Shown: positions 25,868-34,517 of the stretch, one piece after another
How the letters are laid out: every line of letters starts with the position of its first letter
How positions within the stretch are numbered: position 1 is the first letter of the stretch
Assembly (NCBI GenBank): GCA_029560805.1
Contig: JAKQKE010000008.1
Location: 1-64,000 of the forward strand
Direction of reading: 5' to 3'
Length of the DNA stretch: 64,000 nucleotides
Source: Spirochaetota bacterium
GTDB lineage: Bacteria > Spirochaetota > Spirochaetia > Treponematales > UBA12059
Translations under genes and position numbers: made by a program
The notes under the pieces: model-generated
What the model was told of the DNA's origin: nothing
The model's database searches: none
Seen by the model: only the letters and a program-made list of their open reading frames with translations

Positions 25868-27566
25868 GCCGGTGGGCCGCGACGCCGCCGCGCTGCCCGG
25901 ACCGCCCGGCTACTGCTCGGCGCAGCTGATACCGTACCTCGGCAACAAGCGCGCCCTCCTCCCGCGGCTGTACCCGGTCTTCAAGCGGCTGACCTCTGGC
26001 CGGGTGGGGCCGTTGTCGTTCGCCGACGCGTTCGCAGGTAGCGGGGCGGTCTCGAGGCTAGCGAGGGCCATGGGCCTCAGGGTGGCCTCCAACGACTGGG
26101 AGCCGTACAGCCAGGCCATAGGCCATTGCTGGCTAGCCCTGAGCCCGACCGACCTGGACGCGGCCTTCGGCGGCGGCCAGGGCCTCGCCTCGTTCCTGGA
26201 CGACTGGAACTCGATGCACCCCATGTCGGGCGTACCGTACGGAGGCGCGGCCGAGCCGTACATAGCGCGCTGGTATGCCCCGGAACGCACCGACGCGCCG
26301 AGGCTGGGAGAAGAGCGGCTCTTCTATACCGCGGAGAACGCCACGTTCATAGACCGCGTCCGCGAGCGCGTCGAGTCTGAGTACCCATCGCCGGAGCCTC
26401 TATCGCCAGGCGATGTCCGCCGCCGTGTCGCGATGGGCGCCCTCCTCCTCGAGGCCGCCGTGCATACGAATACCTCCGGCGTCTTCAAGGCCTACCATCG
26501 CGGGTTCGGTGGCCACGGCAAGGACGCCCTCGGGCGTATACTCGGACGCATGGAGCTCGAGGCCCCCGTGTTGCCCGACGCCCCTCCGGCCGAGGTCTAC
26601 GGGCTCGACGCCGTGGCCTTCATGGCGGGAAAGAGTTTCGATATCGCCTATTTCGACCCGCCGTACAACCAGCACCAGTACGGTCCGAATTACCACCTGC
26701 TCAACACCATACTCGTCTGGGACCGCGAGCCTCGGCCCTTGGCCTCGTCGGAACGTCATTCTACCAAGGCAGGCATCCCGGTCGATTGGAAGGAGCGGCG
26801 CTCGCCGTTCTGCGTACGACGCGAGGCGGCCGGCGCAATACGATCCCTGCTCGATGCCACCGACGCCGGCTCCATCGTCTTCAGCTGGAATGCTGACGGC
26901 CACCTGAGCGGCGAGGATATGGCGGCCCTTCTAGCCCCACGCGGCCGACTGGAGATCATCGCCCTCGACTACATTGCGTATCGCGGCGGGCGACAGTCGG
27001 CGTCCAGGAGCGAGCGGAGCCGCGAGTACCTGTTCGTCGTCGATACGCGCGCCGAGGCCACCGATGAGGACCTGGCTAGGCGGTCGCTAGCCGACCTGGC
27101 GGCTGTGGACGAGGCCTTGCGGTCTAGCTATGACCCCGAGCGCGTCCGCTCCGTGTTCTTCGGATCGGAGGCGCCCTGGCTCGAGGCGGCCGCGTTCTTC
27201 GGGGGAGGCATGAGGCGGGCGGCCGACGACGCCGGCCAGCTTCTGCGCGCCATGCCTGACGATAGGCGCGGGCCGTTCTGCGAGGCGCTGGCCGCTTGCG
27301 CCTGCTCCTCGGTCTCCGACGACCTGGACGCCTTGCTCGCGACCGGTAACGCGGCTATCGGCGCCGGAGACCGTCGCGCGGCCAGGATCGCCGGGTCGAA
27401 GGCCCTGCGTTACGTGCGTAAGCTGGCTCATGAAAAGTACGCCGACGAATTCCGACGATACCTCGGCGCGTTTGCGGCGATGGCGGAGGCCTGCGGCGAC
27501 GAAGCGACGTCGGTCGGCCTCGTCGAACTCGCCCAGCTCGTCGAGCGCCGGAAGCACGGCGACTGA
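25857..27566 (+). CDS. D12-class DNA adenine-N6 methyltransferase with C-terminal extension
   Basis: A 569-residue protein. The D12 (Dam-like) methyltransferase part shows motif X (IPYLGNKRALLPRL), motif I for S-adenosylmethionine (FADAFAGSGAVSR, then SNDWE) and the catalytic motif IV DPPYNQHQY near residue 270. The ATG and Shine-Dalgarno region lie within the end of queD. From about residue 390 to 569 there is an alpha-helical extension not expected in Dam-type enzymes, rich in Ala, Arg and Asp. No restriction endonuclease gene is adjacent, so it behaves as an orphan methylase or self-contained system. The target sequence is unknown. Confidence 0.8.
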   Translation: MSHRPVGRDAAALPGPPGYCSAQLIPYLGNKRALLPRLYPVFKRLTSGRVGPLSFADAFAGSGAVSRLARAMGLRVASNDWEPYSQAIGHCWLALSPTDLDAAFGGGQGLASFLDDWNSMHPMSGVPYGGAAEPYIARWYAPERTDAPRLGEERLFYTAENATFIDRVRERVESEYPSPEPLSPGDVRRRVAMGALLLEAAVHTNTSGVFKAYHRGFGGHGKDALGRILGRMELEAPVLPDAPPAEVYGLDAVAFMAGKSFDIAYFDPPYNQHQYGPNYHLLNTILVWDREPRPLASSERHSTKAGIPVDWKERRSPFCVRREAAGAIRSLLDATDAGSIVFSWNADGHLSGEDMAALLAPRGRLEIIALDYIAYRGGRQSASRSERSREYLFVVDTRAEATDEDLARRSLADLAAVDEALRSSYDPERVRSVFFGSEAPWLEAAAFFGGGMRRAADDAGQLLRAMPDDRRGPFCEALAACACSSVSDDLDALLATGNAAIGAGDRRAARIAGSKALRYVRKLAHEKYADEFRRYLGAFAAMAEACGDEATSVGLVELAQLVERRKHGD

Positions 27567-27577
27567 ACCGGGTAGCG

Positions 27578-29176
27578 CTATTCGGCGCTCGGCTTCTGAG
27601 CGTCCTTGGGGCCGCCCTTGCGGCGACGATGCTTACGCTTGGCGGGCTGGTTCCCATTGGGGGTCCCGTTGGGGATCCCGTTGGGGGTGCCGTTTGGGGG
27701 ATTGTTCGGCGTCCCGTTCGGTGACCCAGCGGGGGCGGCCACAGGCGAGCGGCCCTGCTGGCCGGCAAGGGGCTGCGGTCGACCTGGCTTAGGGGACTGC
27801 CGCGGCCGATCGCGCCTAGGCGGCTGAGACGGTTGACGCGCAGGCTGGCGGTTCGGCTCCATGGCCGAGCGATAGCCGCCTTCCGCGGGCGGGCGGCGAG
27901 GCCGCTCGCCCACTGAGGTACCGACCGGACGCCGGCGCCTGCTGGACTCGGGGCGCTTCGTGCCCTCGAGCTTGACGTCCTTCCTGGCGGCTTCCTCTTC
28001 CTCCGCGATAGCGAAAAAATTCTCCGGTTCAATGTCGTGCACGATGCCGGAGTCGAGTATCTTGCAGACGAACGAGAAGCCGTAGCGCACGGCTATCTTG
28101 GACGCTCGCTTCAGCTCGACCAGGTCGGCGAGCGTCACCGATACGCCACGCTTGCCGGCCCGGCCCGTTCGGCCGGCGCGATGCATGTAGACGGTCGGCT
28201 CCTCGGGCAGGTCGAAGCTGATGACGTGGGACACGTCCGGCAGGTCGAGGCCGCGAGCGCCTAGGTCGGTGGTGATCATCCACCTGGCGGCTCCGCTCGT
28301 GAAGTCGGCCAGGGCGTTCTTGCGTTCCTCGCCCTCCTTGTCGGACTTGAGGACGACCGCGGGGAAGCCCAGGTAGTCCAGCCGTTTCTGGATGTTGAAG
28401 ATGGACGCGTTCGACGAGGCGAATAGCAGGCAGCGCTCGGGCTTGACCGCCGCCTCGAAGCGCCGGAGGAAGTCGAGCTTCGATCGGGACACGGAGTGGA
28501 AGCACCAGTGCTCGATGCTCGTGCGTAGCGCTTCGGAGGGGTCGACGATGAGCCTGAGCGGGTTCCGGAACCAGGCCGCCGACCGGTCGACGGTGCGGTT
28601 CGGCAGGGATGCCGAGACGAGGAGCCGCCCGCAGGCGTCGGGCAGAGCCGATAAGAGCTCGGTGGTGACGTCGATGGCCTCGTTCTCGAACAGGCGGTCG
28701 GCCTCGTCGAGCACGGCCCAGCGGCACGCCGACAGGTCGATGTATCGGCCGAGCGCCAGGTCGCGTATGCGGCCGGCGGAGCCGACGATCAGCTGGGGCT
28801 TGTCGGCCAGCCGCGACAGTTGCCGTTTGAGCGGTACCGAGCCGAGGGCGCACATGGCTCGCAGCTTGAAGCCGGCGGCCTCGGCGAGGCGACCGGCCTC
28901 GCGTTCGATCTGGACGGCCAGGTCGTGGGTTGGCGCTACGACGATGGCCTGGACCGAGGCCGGGGAGTCTTCCGCCGAGGATAGGAGGGAGTCGAGTATC
29001 GGCGCGAGGTACGCGAAGGTCTTGCCGGTACCGGTCGCGGAGCTGACGTAGGCGTCCCTGCCGGCGAGTATGGCCGGGATGGCCAGCTTCTGGATTTCAG
29101 TCGGATCTTCGAATCCAAGGGAGACGAAGGCCTTGGCTAAGGCATCGTTCAGCCCGAGGTCCATAAATGCTTGCAT
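27578..29176 (-). CDS. DEAD-box ATP-dependent RNA helicase
   Basis: A 532-residue helicase. Motifs in order: Q motif (FEDPTEIQKLAIPAI), I (SATGTGKT), Ia (APTHDLAVQ), II (LDEADR), III as SAS rather than SAT (LVSASLPN), IV, V (TTDLGARGLDLP) and VI (HRAGRTGRAG). The C-terminal tail (about 410-532) is basic and disordered, rich in Arg, Pro and Asn. It contains an NGTP tetrapeptide array and a final KRKHRRRKGGPK cluster, probably for RNA binding. The start is uncertain: 29176 (MQAFMDLGL) or 29164 (MDLGL). An upstream start at 29251 lacks support. It is divergent from RNase Z and convergent with the methylase. Confidence 0.9.
   Translation of the reverse strand: MQAFMDLGLNDALAKAFVSLGFEDPTEIQKLAIPAILAGRDAYVSSATGTGKTFAYLAPILDSLLSSAEDSPASVQAIVVAPTHDLAVQIEREAGRLAEAAGFKLRAMCALGSVPLKRQLSRLADKPQLIVGSAGRIRDLALGRYIDLSACRWAVLDEADRLFENEAIDVTTELLSALPDACGRLLVSASLPNRTVDRSAAWFRNPLRLIVDPSEALRTSIEHWCFHSVSRSKLDFLRRFEAAVKPERCLLFASSNASIFNIQKRLDYLGFPAVVLKSDKEGEERKNALADFTSGAARWMITTDLGARGLDLPDVSHVISFDLPEEPTVYMHRAGRTGRAGKRGVSVTLADLVELKRASKIAVRYGFSFVCKILDSGIVHDIEPENFFAIAEEEEAARKDVKLEGTKRPESSRRRRPVGTSVGERPRRPPAEGGYRSAMEPNRQPARQPSQPPRRDRPRQSPKPGRPQPLAGQQGRSPVAAPAGSPNGTPNNPPNGTPNGIPNGTPNGNQPAKRKHRRRKGGPKDAQKPSAE
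27652..27726 (-). repeat. 12-base tandem repeat coding NGTP-type tetrapeptides
   Basis: Within the helicase tail, about six units of a 12-base repeat (minus strand AACGGGACCCCC-like) encode NGTP, NNPP, NGTP, NGIP, NGTP, NGNQ. Such arrays can change copy number by slippage without shifting the frame. Confidence 0.7.
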
Positions 29177-29245
29177 CTTAATATATTCGCATAAAAGCGG
29201 AGCGATACGCAATAGTCGGGCGAGCGTGACGTCACGACTTCTCCG

Positions 29246-29275
29246 TTGCATCGTATGCCGCTTTTTACGTATAGT
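29246..29275 (+). promoter_or_regulatory. Predicted promoter of the RNase Z gene (leaderless)
   Basis: TTGCAT (29246-29251), an 18-base spacer and TATAGT (29270-29275). The ATG at 29284 begins eight bases after the -10 box, with no Shine-Dalgarno. Transcription would start at the start codon. Confidence 0.55.
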
Positions 29276-29283
29276 AGTCCCAC

Positions 29284-30213
29284 ATGAACCTAGAAGCCTT
29301 TATCCTCGGCTGCGGCGGCATGATGCCCCTGCCGCATCGGCACCTTACCAGCGTCCTTCTCAGGCGCGAGGGCGACCTGTTCCTCTTCGATGCCGGGGAG
29401 GGTACGCAGGTGGCCCTCCGGCGGCTTAACCTCCGCTGGAAGAAGATCAGCGCCATCTTCATCTCGCATACCCACGCCGACCACGTCACCGGCCTGCCTG
29501 GCTTGCTCATGCTGTCGAGCCAGGTCGACCGGGACGAGCCCCTGTACATCTACGGCCCGCCGCGTATAGCCGAGTACGTCGAGACTAGCCGTAAGGTGCT
29601 CGACATGTACATTAACTATGAGATCGTGGTCAAAGAGGTACAGGCGCCGGCCGTCTGCTACGAGGGCGACGGCTTCGTAGTCAGGGCCTTCCCGCTCAGG
29701 CATACCAAGACCTGCTACGGCTACGCCATGGAAGAGTCGCCGCGTCCCGGCGCTTTCCACCCGGAGAGGGCTACCGAGCTGGGCGTCCAGCGTGGACCGC
29801 TCTGGTCGAGGCTGCAGGCCGGCGAGGTCGTGCAGGCCTCGGACGGCCGGGAGGTCAGGCCGGAAGACGTGCTCGGCCCGACGAGGAGCGGCAGGAAATT
29901 CAGCTTCGTCACCGACTCGCTGTACCTGCCTGAGATCGCGCCCGAGGTGGCCGGCTCCGACCTGTTCGTCTGCGAGGGCATGTTCGAGCGGGAGCTATTG
30001 CAGAGCGCCGTCGAGAAGAAGCATATGGCAGCCTTCCAGGCCGCGACCATCGCCCGCGACGCAGGCGGGGTCAAGAAGCTGGCCCTGATCCACTATAGCC
30101 CGCGCTACGCCGATCAGGAGCTGCGCGTACTGCAGGACGAGGCGCGGGCGATATTCCCCGAGACCGTACTCTCCAAGGATAGGATGCGCTTCTCGCTCGA
30201 CTACGTGGACTGA
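29284..30213 (+). CDS. rnz: Ribonuclease Z (tRNA 3' processing)
   Basis: A 309-residue metallo-beta-lactamase-fold nuclease that cuts tRNA precursors 3' of the discriminator base. It shows the short RNase Z N-terminus (FILGCGGMMPLPHRHLTS), DAGEGTQVALRR and the zinc motif SHTHADHVTGLPGLL. An exosite-like insert and FPLRHTKTCYGYAMEE follow, then the Asp in VTDSLYLPEIA. The final LIHYSPRYAD supplies the last ligand. Length and order match the bacterial short form. The gene has its own promoter and is divergent from the helicase. Confidence 0.9.
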   Translation: MNLEAFILGCGGMMPLPHRHLTSVLLRREGDLFLFDAGEGTQVALRRLNLRWKKISAIFISHTHADHVTGLPGLLMLSSQVDRDEPLYIYGPPRIAEYVETSRKVLDMYINYEIVVKEVQAPAVCYEGDGFVVRAFPLRHTKTCYGYAMEESPRPGAFHPERATELGVQRGPLWSRLQAGEVVQASDGREVRPEDVLGPTRSGRKFSFVTDSLYLPEIAPEVAGSDLFVCEGMFERELLQSAVEKKHMAAFQAATIARDAGGVKKLALIHYSPRYADQELRVLQDEARAIFPETVLSKDRMRFSLDYVD

Positions 30214-30277
30214 CGCGGAGCGGTAACCACCCGAACCCCGGGTTGTTTCAGTCCCGGATTATGTTCTGGAGGCTCGT

Positions 30278-31246
30278 ATGGTAGAAGTATCGGCTCTCGT
30301 CAAGCGCTACGGCTCCTTCGAGGCCGTGCGCGGCGTGAGCTTCTCCGTCGGCTCGGGCAAGGTGCTCGGCCTGCTCGGCCCGAACGGGGCTGGCAAGACG
30401 ACGATCATGAAGGTGCTGACCGGGTATCACCGGCCGAGTTCCGGTCGCGCCGTCCTCGATGGACGGAACGTCGTCGAGGATCCGGAGGGAGTGAAGGCCT
30501 CCCTAGGCTACCTGCCCGAGGGTGTACCCCTCTACCTCGATATGACCGTGGCCGAGTATCTCGACTTCGTCGCCGCCGCCCGCGGGCTCGGAGGCAAGGA
30601 GAGGCGCGCCGCCAGAAAAGCCGCGATCGAGCGGGCCGTCGACGCCTGCGGCCTGTCGGGCGTAGCGGGCATTCGGCTCGAGCGGCTATCCAAGGGCTTC
30701 AGGCAGCGCGTCGGACTGGCCCAGGCCATCGTGCATGATCCGGCCATACTCATCCTCGACGAGCCGACGACCGGCCTCGACCCGAACCAGATCCTCGAGA
30801 TCCGTTCGCTGATCCGTTCCCTCGGGGCGGAGAAGACGGTCATACTGTCGACCCATATACTCCAGGAGGTCGAGGCGCTCTGCTCCGAGGTGATCATCCT
30901 CAACGACGGACTCGTCGTCGCCATGGGTAGCGCCGAGGCCATAGGCGCGGGCCTGCAGGGCGACGAACGGCTCGAATGCGCCGTCAAGGGCGGTTTCGAC
31001 CCCGTCGAGGCTCTGGCGGCTATACGCGCCATCCCGAACGTCCTGTCCGCGGAGCCGACCCAAGCCGCGAGCGGCGAGACGACCCGATTTGCCGTGACCG
31101 CCGGCAAGGGCCGGGGAGACGACGTCGCCGAGGGGCTGTTCGATTGGGCCGCCGCCAACGGCACGAAGCTCATCGAACTCAAGCGCGAGCGCCTCTCGAT
31201 GGAGGATATTTTCGTGCGACTGACCAGGGAGGAGCCAAAGCGATGA
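30278..31246 (+). CDS. ABC transporter ATP-binding protein (GldA-like)
   Basis: A 322-residue ATPase with Walker A GPNGAGKTT, a Q-loop near LGYLPEG, the ABC signature LSKGFRQRVGLAQA, Walker B LILDEPTTGLD and the H-loop STHI. The C-terminal 90 residues form the regulatory extension seen in GldA/NatA-type exporters. It is followed in overlapping order by a permease, a GldG-like protein and a DUF4340 protein, the cassette described for gliding-type or Gld-like ABC systems. TGGAGG lies before the ATG. The substrate is unknown. Confidence 0.9.
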   Translation: MVEVSALVKRYGSFEAVRGVSFSVGSGKVLGLLGPNGAGKTTIMKVLTGYHRPSSGRAVLDGRNVVEDPEGVKASLGYLPEGVPLYLDMTVAEYLDFVAAARGLGGKERRAARKAAIERAVDACGLSGVAGIRLERLSKGFRQRVGLAQAIVHDPAILILDEPTTGLDPNQILEIRSLIRSLGAEKTVILSTHILQEVEALCSEVIILNDGLVVAMGSAEAIGAGLQGDERLECAVKGGFDPVEALAAIRAIPNVLSAEPTQAASGETTRFAVTAGKGRGDDVAEGLFDWAAANGTKLIELKRERLSMEDIFVRLTREEPKR

Positions 31247-31965
31247 GCGGCGCCCTTACTATAGCCAAGAGGGAACTGTCGGCCTATTTCAACTCGCCGG
31301 TGGCCTATATCTTCATCGTCGCGTTCCTGCTCTCTTGCGGGACGCTGTTCTTCTTCGTCGGCGATTTCTTCGCCGCCGGGCAGGCGACGATGCGCGGGTA
31401 CTTCTCGCTGATGCCGTTCGTCATGTCGGTCCTCGTCCCGGCGCTGACGATGAGGCTCTGGGCCGAGGAACGCAAGCAGGGTACCTATGAGCTGCTCCTG
31501 ACCATGCCATTGATGGACGGACAGCTCGTCGTCGGCAAGTACCTCGCGGCCCTGGCCGTCGTGGCCGCCGCGCTCGCGCTGAGCCTGCCGGTGCCGCTCC
31601 TGGCCTCGATGTTCGGCCGCTTCGACTCAGGCACCATAGTCGCCGAGTACCTGGGCGCCCTCCTGATGGCCTCGGCCGCCTCGGCCATAGGCCAGGCGGT
31701 GTCGAGCGCGTCGAAGAACCAGATCAGCGCCTTCATGGCCACGGTGATGCTGCTCCTGGCGCTCAGCCTCATGTCCAGGCTCACCACGCTCCTATCGCTG
31801 CCCGGCTGGCTGGCCGGCCTCGTCAACTGGGTGTCGCTGTCGTACCATTTCGGCTCGTTCTCGAGAGGTGTGATCGATACGAGGGATGTGGCGTACTTCT
31901 GCGTCATAACCGTATCGTGCCTCTACGCCACGGCCAGGCTCATCTCGGCCGGGAAGTGGAGGTAG
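31243..31965 (+). CDS. ABC transporter permease (GldF-like)
   Basis: A 240-residue membrane protein with six predicted helices. It starts SGALTIAKRELSAYFNSPVAYIF, the well-known N-terminus of GldF-type permeases. LWAEERKQGTYELLLTMP is a family signature between helices 2 and 3. The frame is open further upstream inside the ATPase gene, but the ATG at 31243 overlaps the ATPase stop by four bases (ATGA) and gives the correct N-terminus. It works with the ATPase and the GldG-like protein in the inner membrane. Confidence 0.88.
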   Translation: MSGALTIAKRELSAYFNSPVAYIFIVAFLLSCGTLFFFVGDFFAAGQATMRGYFSLMPFVMSVLVPALTMRLWAEERKQGTYELLLTMPLMDGQLVVGKYLAALAVVAAALALSLPVPLLASMFGRFDSGTIVAEYLGALLMASAASAIGQAVSSASKNQISAFMATVMLLLALSLMSRLTTLLSLPGWLAGLVNWVSLSYHFGSFSRGVIDTRDVAYFCVITVSCLYATARLISAGKWR

Positions 31966-31968
31966 GCG

Positions 31969-33582
31969 ATGATCGAAACGCTTCGTAAACGGGAGCGCCT
32001 GCTCCTCGCCCTGATCGTCGTCGGGCTGGTCCTCGCGGCGGTGGCTTCGACGATGTACTACGCTCGGCTCGACCTGACCTCGACGCGCATGTTCACGCTG
32101 TCGGATGCTGCCAAGGCCCTGCGGAACGAGATACCGGAAAGTGTGAGGATCAGCTACTTCGTCTCGAAAAGCCTGGCCGACCGCCATCCCGGACCCGGCG
32201 AGATCGAGGACTTCCTGCGAGAGCTCGAATCGGTCAGCAAGGGCAAGGTGCGCGTGCGCGTCGTCGACCCTAGCGACGACACGGCCGAGGCTGATGGCTT
32301 CGGCGTGGCGGCGCAGCAAATGCAGGTGGTCGAGCGCTCGGAGCAGCGCGTGGCCATCGTCTATACCGGAATCGTCGTGGAGTACCTGGACCGCCATGAG
32401 ACCATACCGTCCGTGCTGTCGACCGCCACGCTCGAGTACGAGCTGGTCAAGGCCGTCAGGGCGGTCGTATCGAACGACGTTCAGGTGATCGGGCTTCTCG
32501 TCGGCGACGCCGATAAGAGCCTGGCGGGGGACTATCAGACGCTACGGGGCAACCTCGCGAGGGCCGGCTACGAGACGCGCGAGCTGGAGCGCGGCCGGGC
32601 CGTCGACGACGACGTCGATGTGCTGTTCGTGCTCGGCAACGCGGCGATGGATCGTTACGACTCGGCTTTCGTAGACGCCTTCGTCATGCGCGGAGGCAAG
32701 ACCTTCTTCGCGGTCAAGGGTGTCGACGTGCGGGCCGACTACGGGCTGGCGGCGTCCGCGGTACCGGACGGCGGCCTCTTGTCGATGCTGTCGTCCTACG
32801 GCTTCGACGTGGATCGCTCGCTGGTCCTCGACCAGTCGAGCCTTACCGTGCCGTTCCAGACCCAGGGGCCGACCGGCTCGTACCAGATCCAGTACCTGCG
32901 CTACCCGTTCTGGATCATCGTCGACGAGCGTTTCGTATCGGACGACTCGCCGATGACGGCCCGCTTCGGCGGTCTCGACCTGTTCTGGCCGAGCCCGCTA
33001 CGCCTCCGACCCGTCGAAGGCGTCGAGTACGTCGAGCTGGCCAAGACCAGCCCGAAGGCCTGGCTGCAGACCGAGCGCTTCGCCGCCGGTCCGGACGACC
33101 AGGCCCTGTATGCGCTCGAGCGCGACGGCACGGGCGGTCAGTACCTGCTCGCGGCCTCGGCGAGCGGATCCTTCAGGAGCGCCTTCTCGGCCGGAGATCC
33201 GCCGTACAGGGACGGAGCCCCGCCGCTAGCGCCGACGAGAGTCGAGTCCGAGCCGACACGTATGGTCGTCGTCTCGTCCGCAGACTTCCTAAGCGACCTG
33301 ATGCGCATGAGCGACTCGGGCTTCAACGCGTCGTTCGCGCTGAATGCGGCCGATTGGCTCGCCTCGAGCGACGACTTGATCGCGATCCGGTCCAGGGCCG
33401 TCGCCGACACGCGGCTCAACCGCATCGACGACGACGGCCTGCGGGATTTCCTGGTCGCCGTTACCTATATAGTCTGCCTCGGCATCGTGCCATTCGGCGT
33501 CGTGGCCTTCGCCTTTGCGCGCTCGGCGCGCAGGCGCGGCGCCGAAGCCGCCTCGAGGCCTTCGAGGGGAGGAGCGGCATGA
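31969..33582 (+). CDS. GldG-like ABC-associated membrane protein
   Basis: A 537-residue protein with an N-terminal transmembrane helix (about 14-34) and a C-terminal helix (about 500-522). The large extracytoplasmic region between them begins DLTSTRMFTLSDAAKALRNEI, the hallmark of the GldG/ABC-type uncharacterised transport family. A DUF4350-like or ThuA-like alpha/beta segment lies in the middle (VQVIGLLVGDADKSLAGDY). It starts three bases after the permease and overlaps the next gene by four bases. It probably acts as the periplasmic part of the transporter. Its ligand is unknown. Confidence 0.8.
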   Translation: MIETLRKRERLLLALIVVGLVLAAVASTMYYARLDLTSTRMFTLSDAAKALRNEIPESVRISYFVSKSLADRHPGPGEIEDFLRELESVSKGKVRVRVVDPSDDTAEADGFGVAAQQMQVVERSEQRVAIVYTGIVVEYLDRHETIPSVLSTATLEYELVKAVRAVVSNDVQVIGLLVGDADKSLAGDYQTLRGNLARAGYETRELERGRAVDDDVDVLFVLGNAAMDRYDSAFVDAFVMRGGKTFFAVKGVDVRADYGLAASAVPDGGLLSMLSSYGFDVDRSLVLDQSSLTVPFQTQGPTGSYQIQYLRYPFWIIVDERFVSDDSPMTARFGGLDLFWPSPLRLRPVEGVEYVELAKTSPKAWLQTERFAAGPDDQALYALERDGTGGQYLLAASASGSFRSAFSAGDPPYRDGAPPLAPTRVESEPTRMVVVSSADFLSDLMRMSDSGFNASFALNAADWLASSDDLIAIRSRAVADTRLNRIDDDGLRDFLVAVTYIVCLGIVPFGVVAFAFARSARRRGAEAASRPSRGGAA

Positions 33583-34517
33583 TCGACTATAAGAAGCGCG
33601 TACGGCTCGTCGCCGCGGCCGACGCGGCGCTGGCCCTGCTCGTGTCGCTCGGCTTGATACTATCCCCGACTTCGTCTGGCTCGAAGGAGTCGCGGCGCGA
33701 CCTCCTCGATGACGCGTCTGCCGTAACCTCGATACGCATATCCGGGGGCGAGCCAGTCGAGCTCGTCAAGACAGGTACCGGCTGGGAAGCGGTCGACGGC
33801 GACGCGTGGCTACCGGTGGATTCATCCCGTGTGGCTGCCTTTCTGAAGGCGGTCGATTCGATCGAGCGGGCCGAGCTTGTCGCCGAGGACGCTTCGTCGC
33901 AGCCGGCCCTCGGCCTCGGCGCGGGAGCGCGCAAGGTGACTCTGCTGGGCGAAGGCGGGAAGGAGCTATGCGCGTTCGCCCTCGGTTCGTACGCTTCGTC
34001 GCCCGGTACGGTCTATATATCGATAGGCGATGGGCCGGAGTCGTACGCCGTCGCCTCCGGCATGGCCTCCTACGCGCTCGGCCGTCGCTCGAGCTGGCTC
34101 GACCTTCGGGCCTGGTCGTCGCCCCCGACCCCCGACGACGTCGAGGAGGTACTGCTCCGCGGCTCGCTCGACGGCGCTGGCGGCTCAGCCGTGAGCCTCG
34201 ATTATATGATTGCGAGATCCGGAAAGGGCTGGATGAGCGGCGGCGAGGCTCTCGACGCGATGAAGGTCGACGCGATGATTCGGGCGATCGCCGCGCTACG
34301 CGGCGACGATTACGCCGACGCCGACGAACCCGCGGGAAACGCGGTCGTCGAGCTGGAGCTGCGACTCGGGAACGGCAGGACGCTGAACCTGGCCGTCGAG
34401 CCGGCTCGCGCCGATGGGCGCTATCCGGCCCGGTCGTCGCAGCGGGAGCGCGGGATGTACCTGCCGGCCTGGAGCCTTACCGAGGCCCTCAAGCCGATCG
34501 GGGAGCTACGGCCCTAG
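33579..34517 (+). CDS. DUF4340-domain membrane-anchored protein
   Basis: A 312-residue protein with one N-terminal helix (about residues 10-27). An extracytoplasmic DUF4340 domain follows, of repeated beta-strand units: VTSIRISGGEPVELVKTGTG, then a WLPVD segment, and similar motifs again from about residue 175. DUF4340 proteins commonly close Gld-like ABC cassettes, as here. The ATG at 33579 overlaps the previous stop by four bases; the longer open frame upstream (from 33354) is not used. The stop abuts the stop of the convergent next gene with no gap. Confidence 0.8.
   Translation: MIDYKKRVRLVAAADAALALLVSLGLILSPTSSGSKESRRDLLDDASAVTSIRISGGEPVELVKTGTGWEAVDGDAWLPVDSSRVAAFLKAVDSIERAELVAEDASSQPALGLGAGARKVTLLGEGGKELCAFALGSYASSPGTVYISIGDGPESYAVASGMASYALGRRSSWLDLRAWSSPPTPDDVEEVLLRGSLDGAGGSAVSLDYMIARSGKGWMSGGEALDAMKVDAMIRAIAALRGDDYADADEPAGNAVVELELRLGNGRTLNLAVEPARADGRYPARSSQRERGMYLPAWSLTEALKPIGELRP

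Noticed and set aside
27652..27726. A CRISPR-like array
   Set aside because: The repeats are 12-base coding repeats within the helicase tail, in frame and without spacers.
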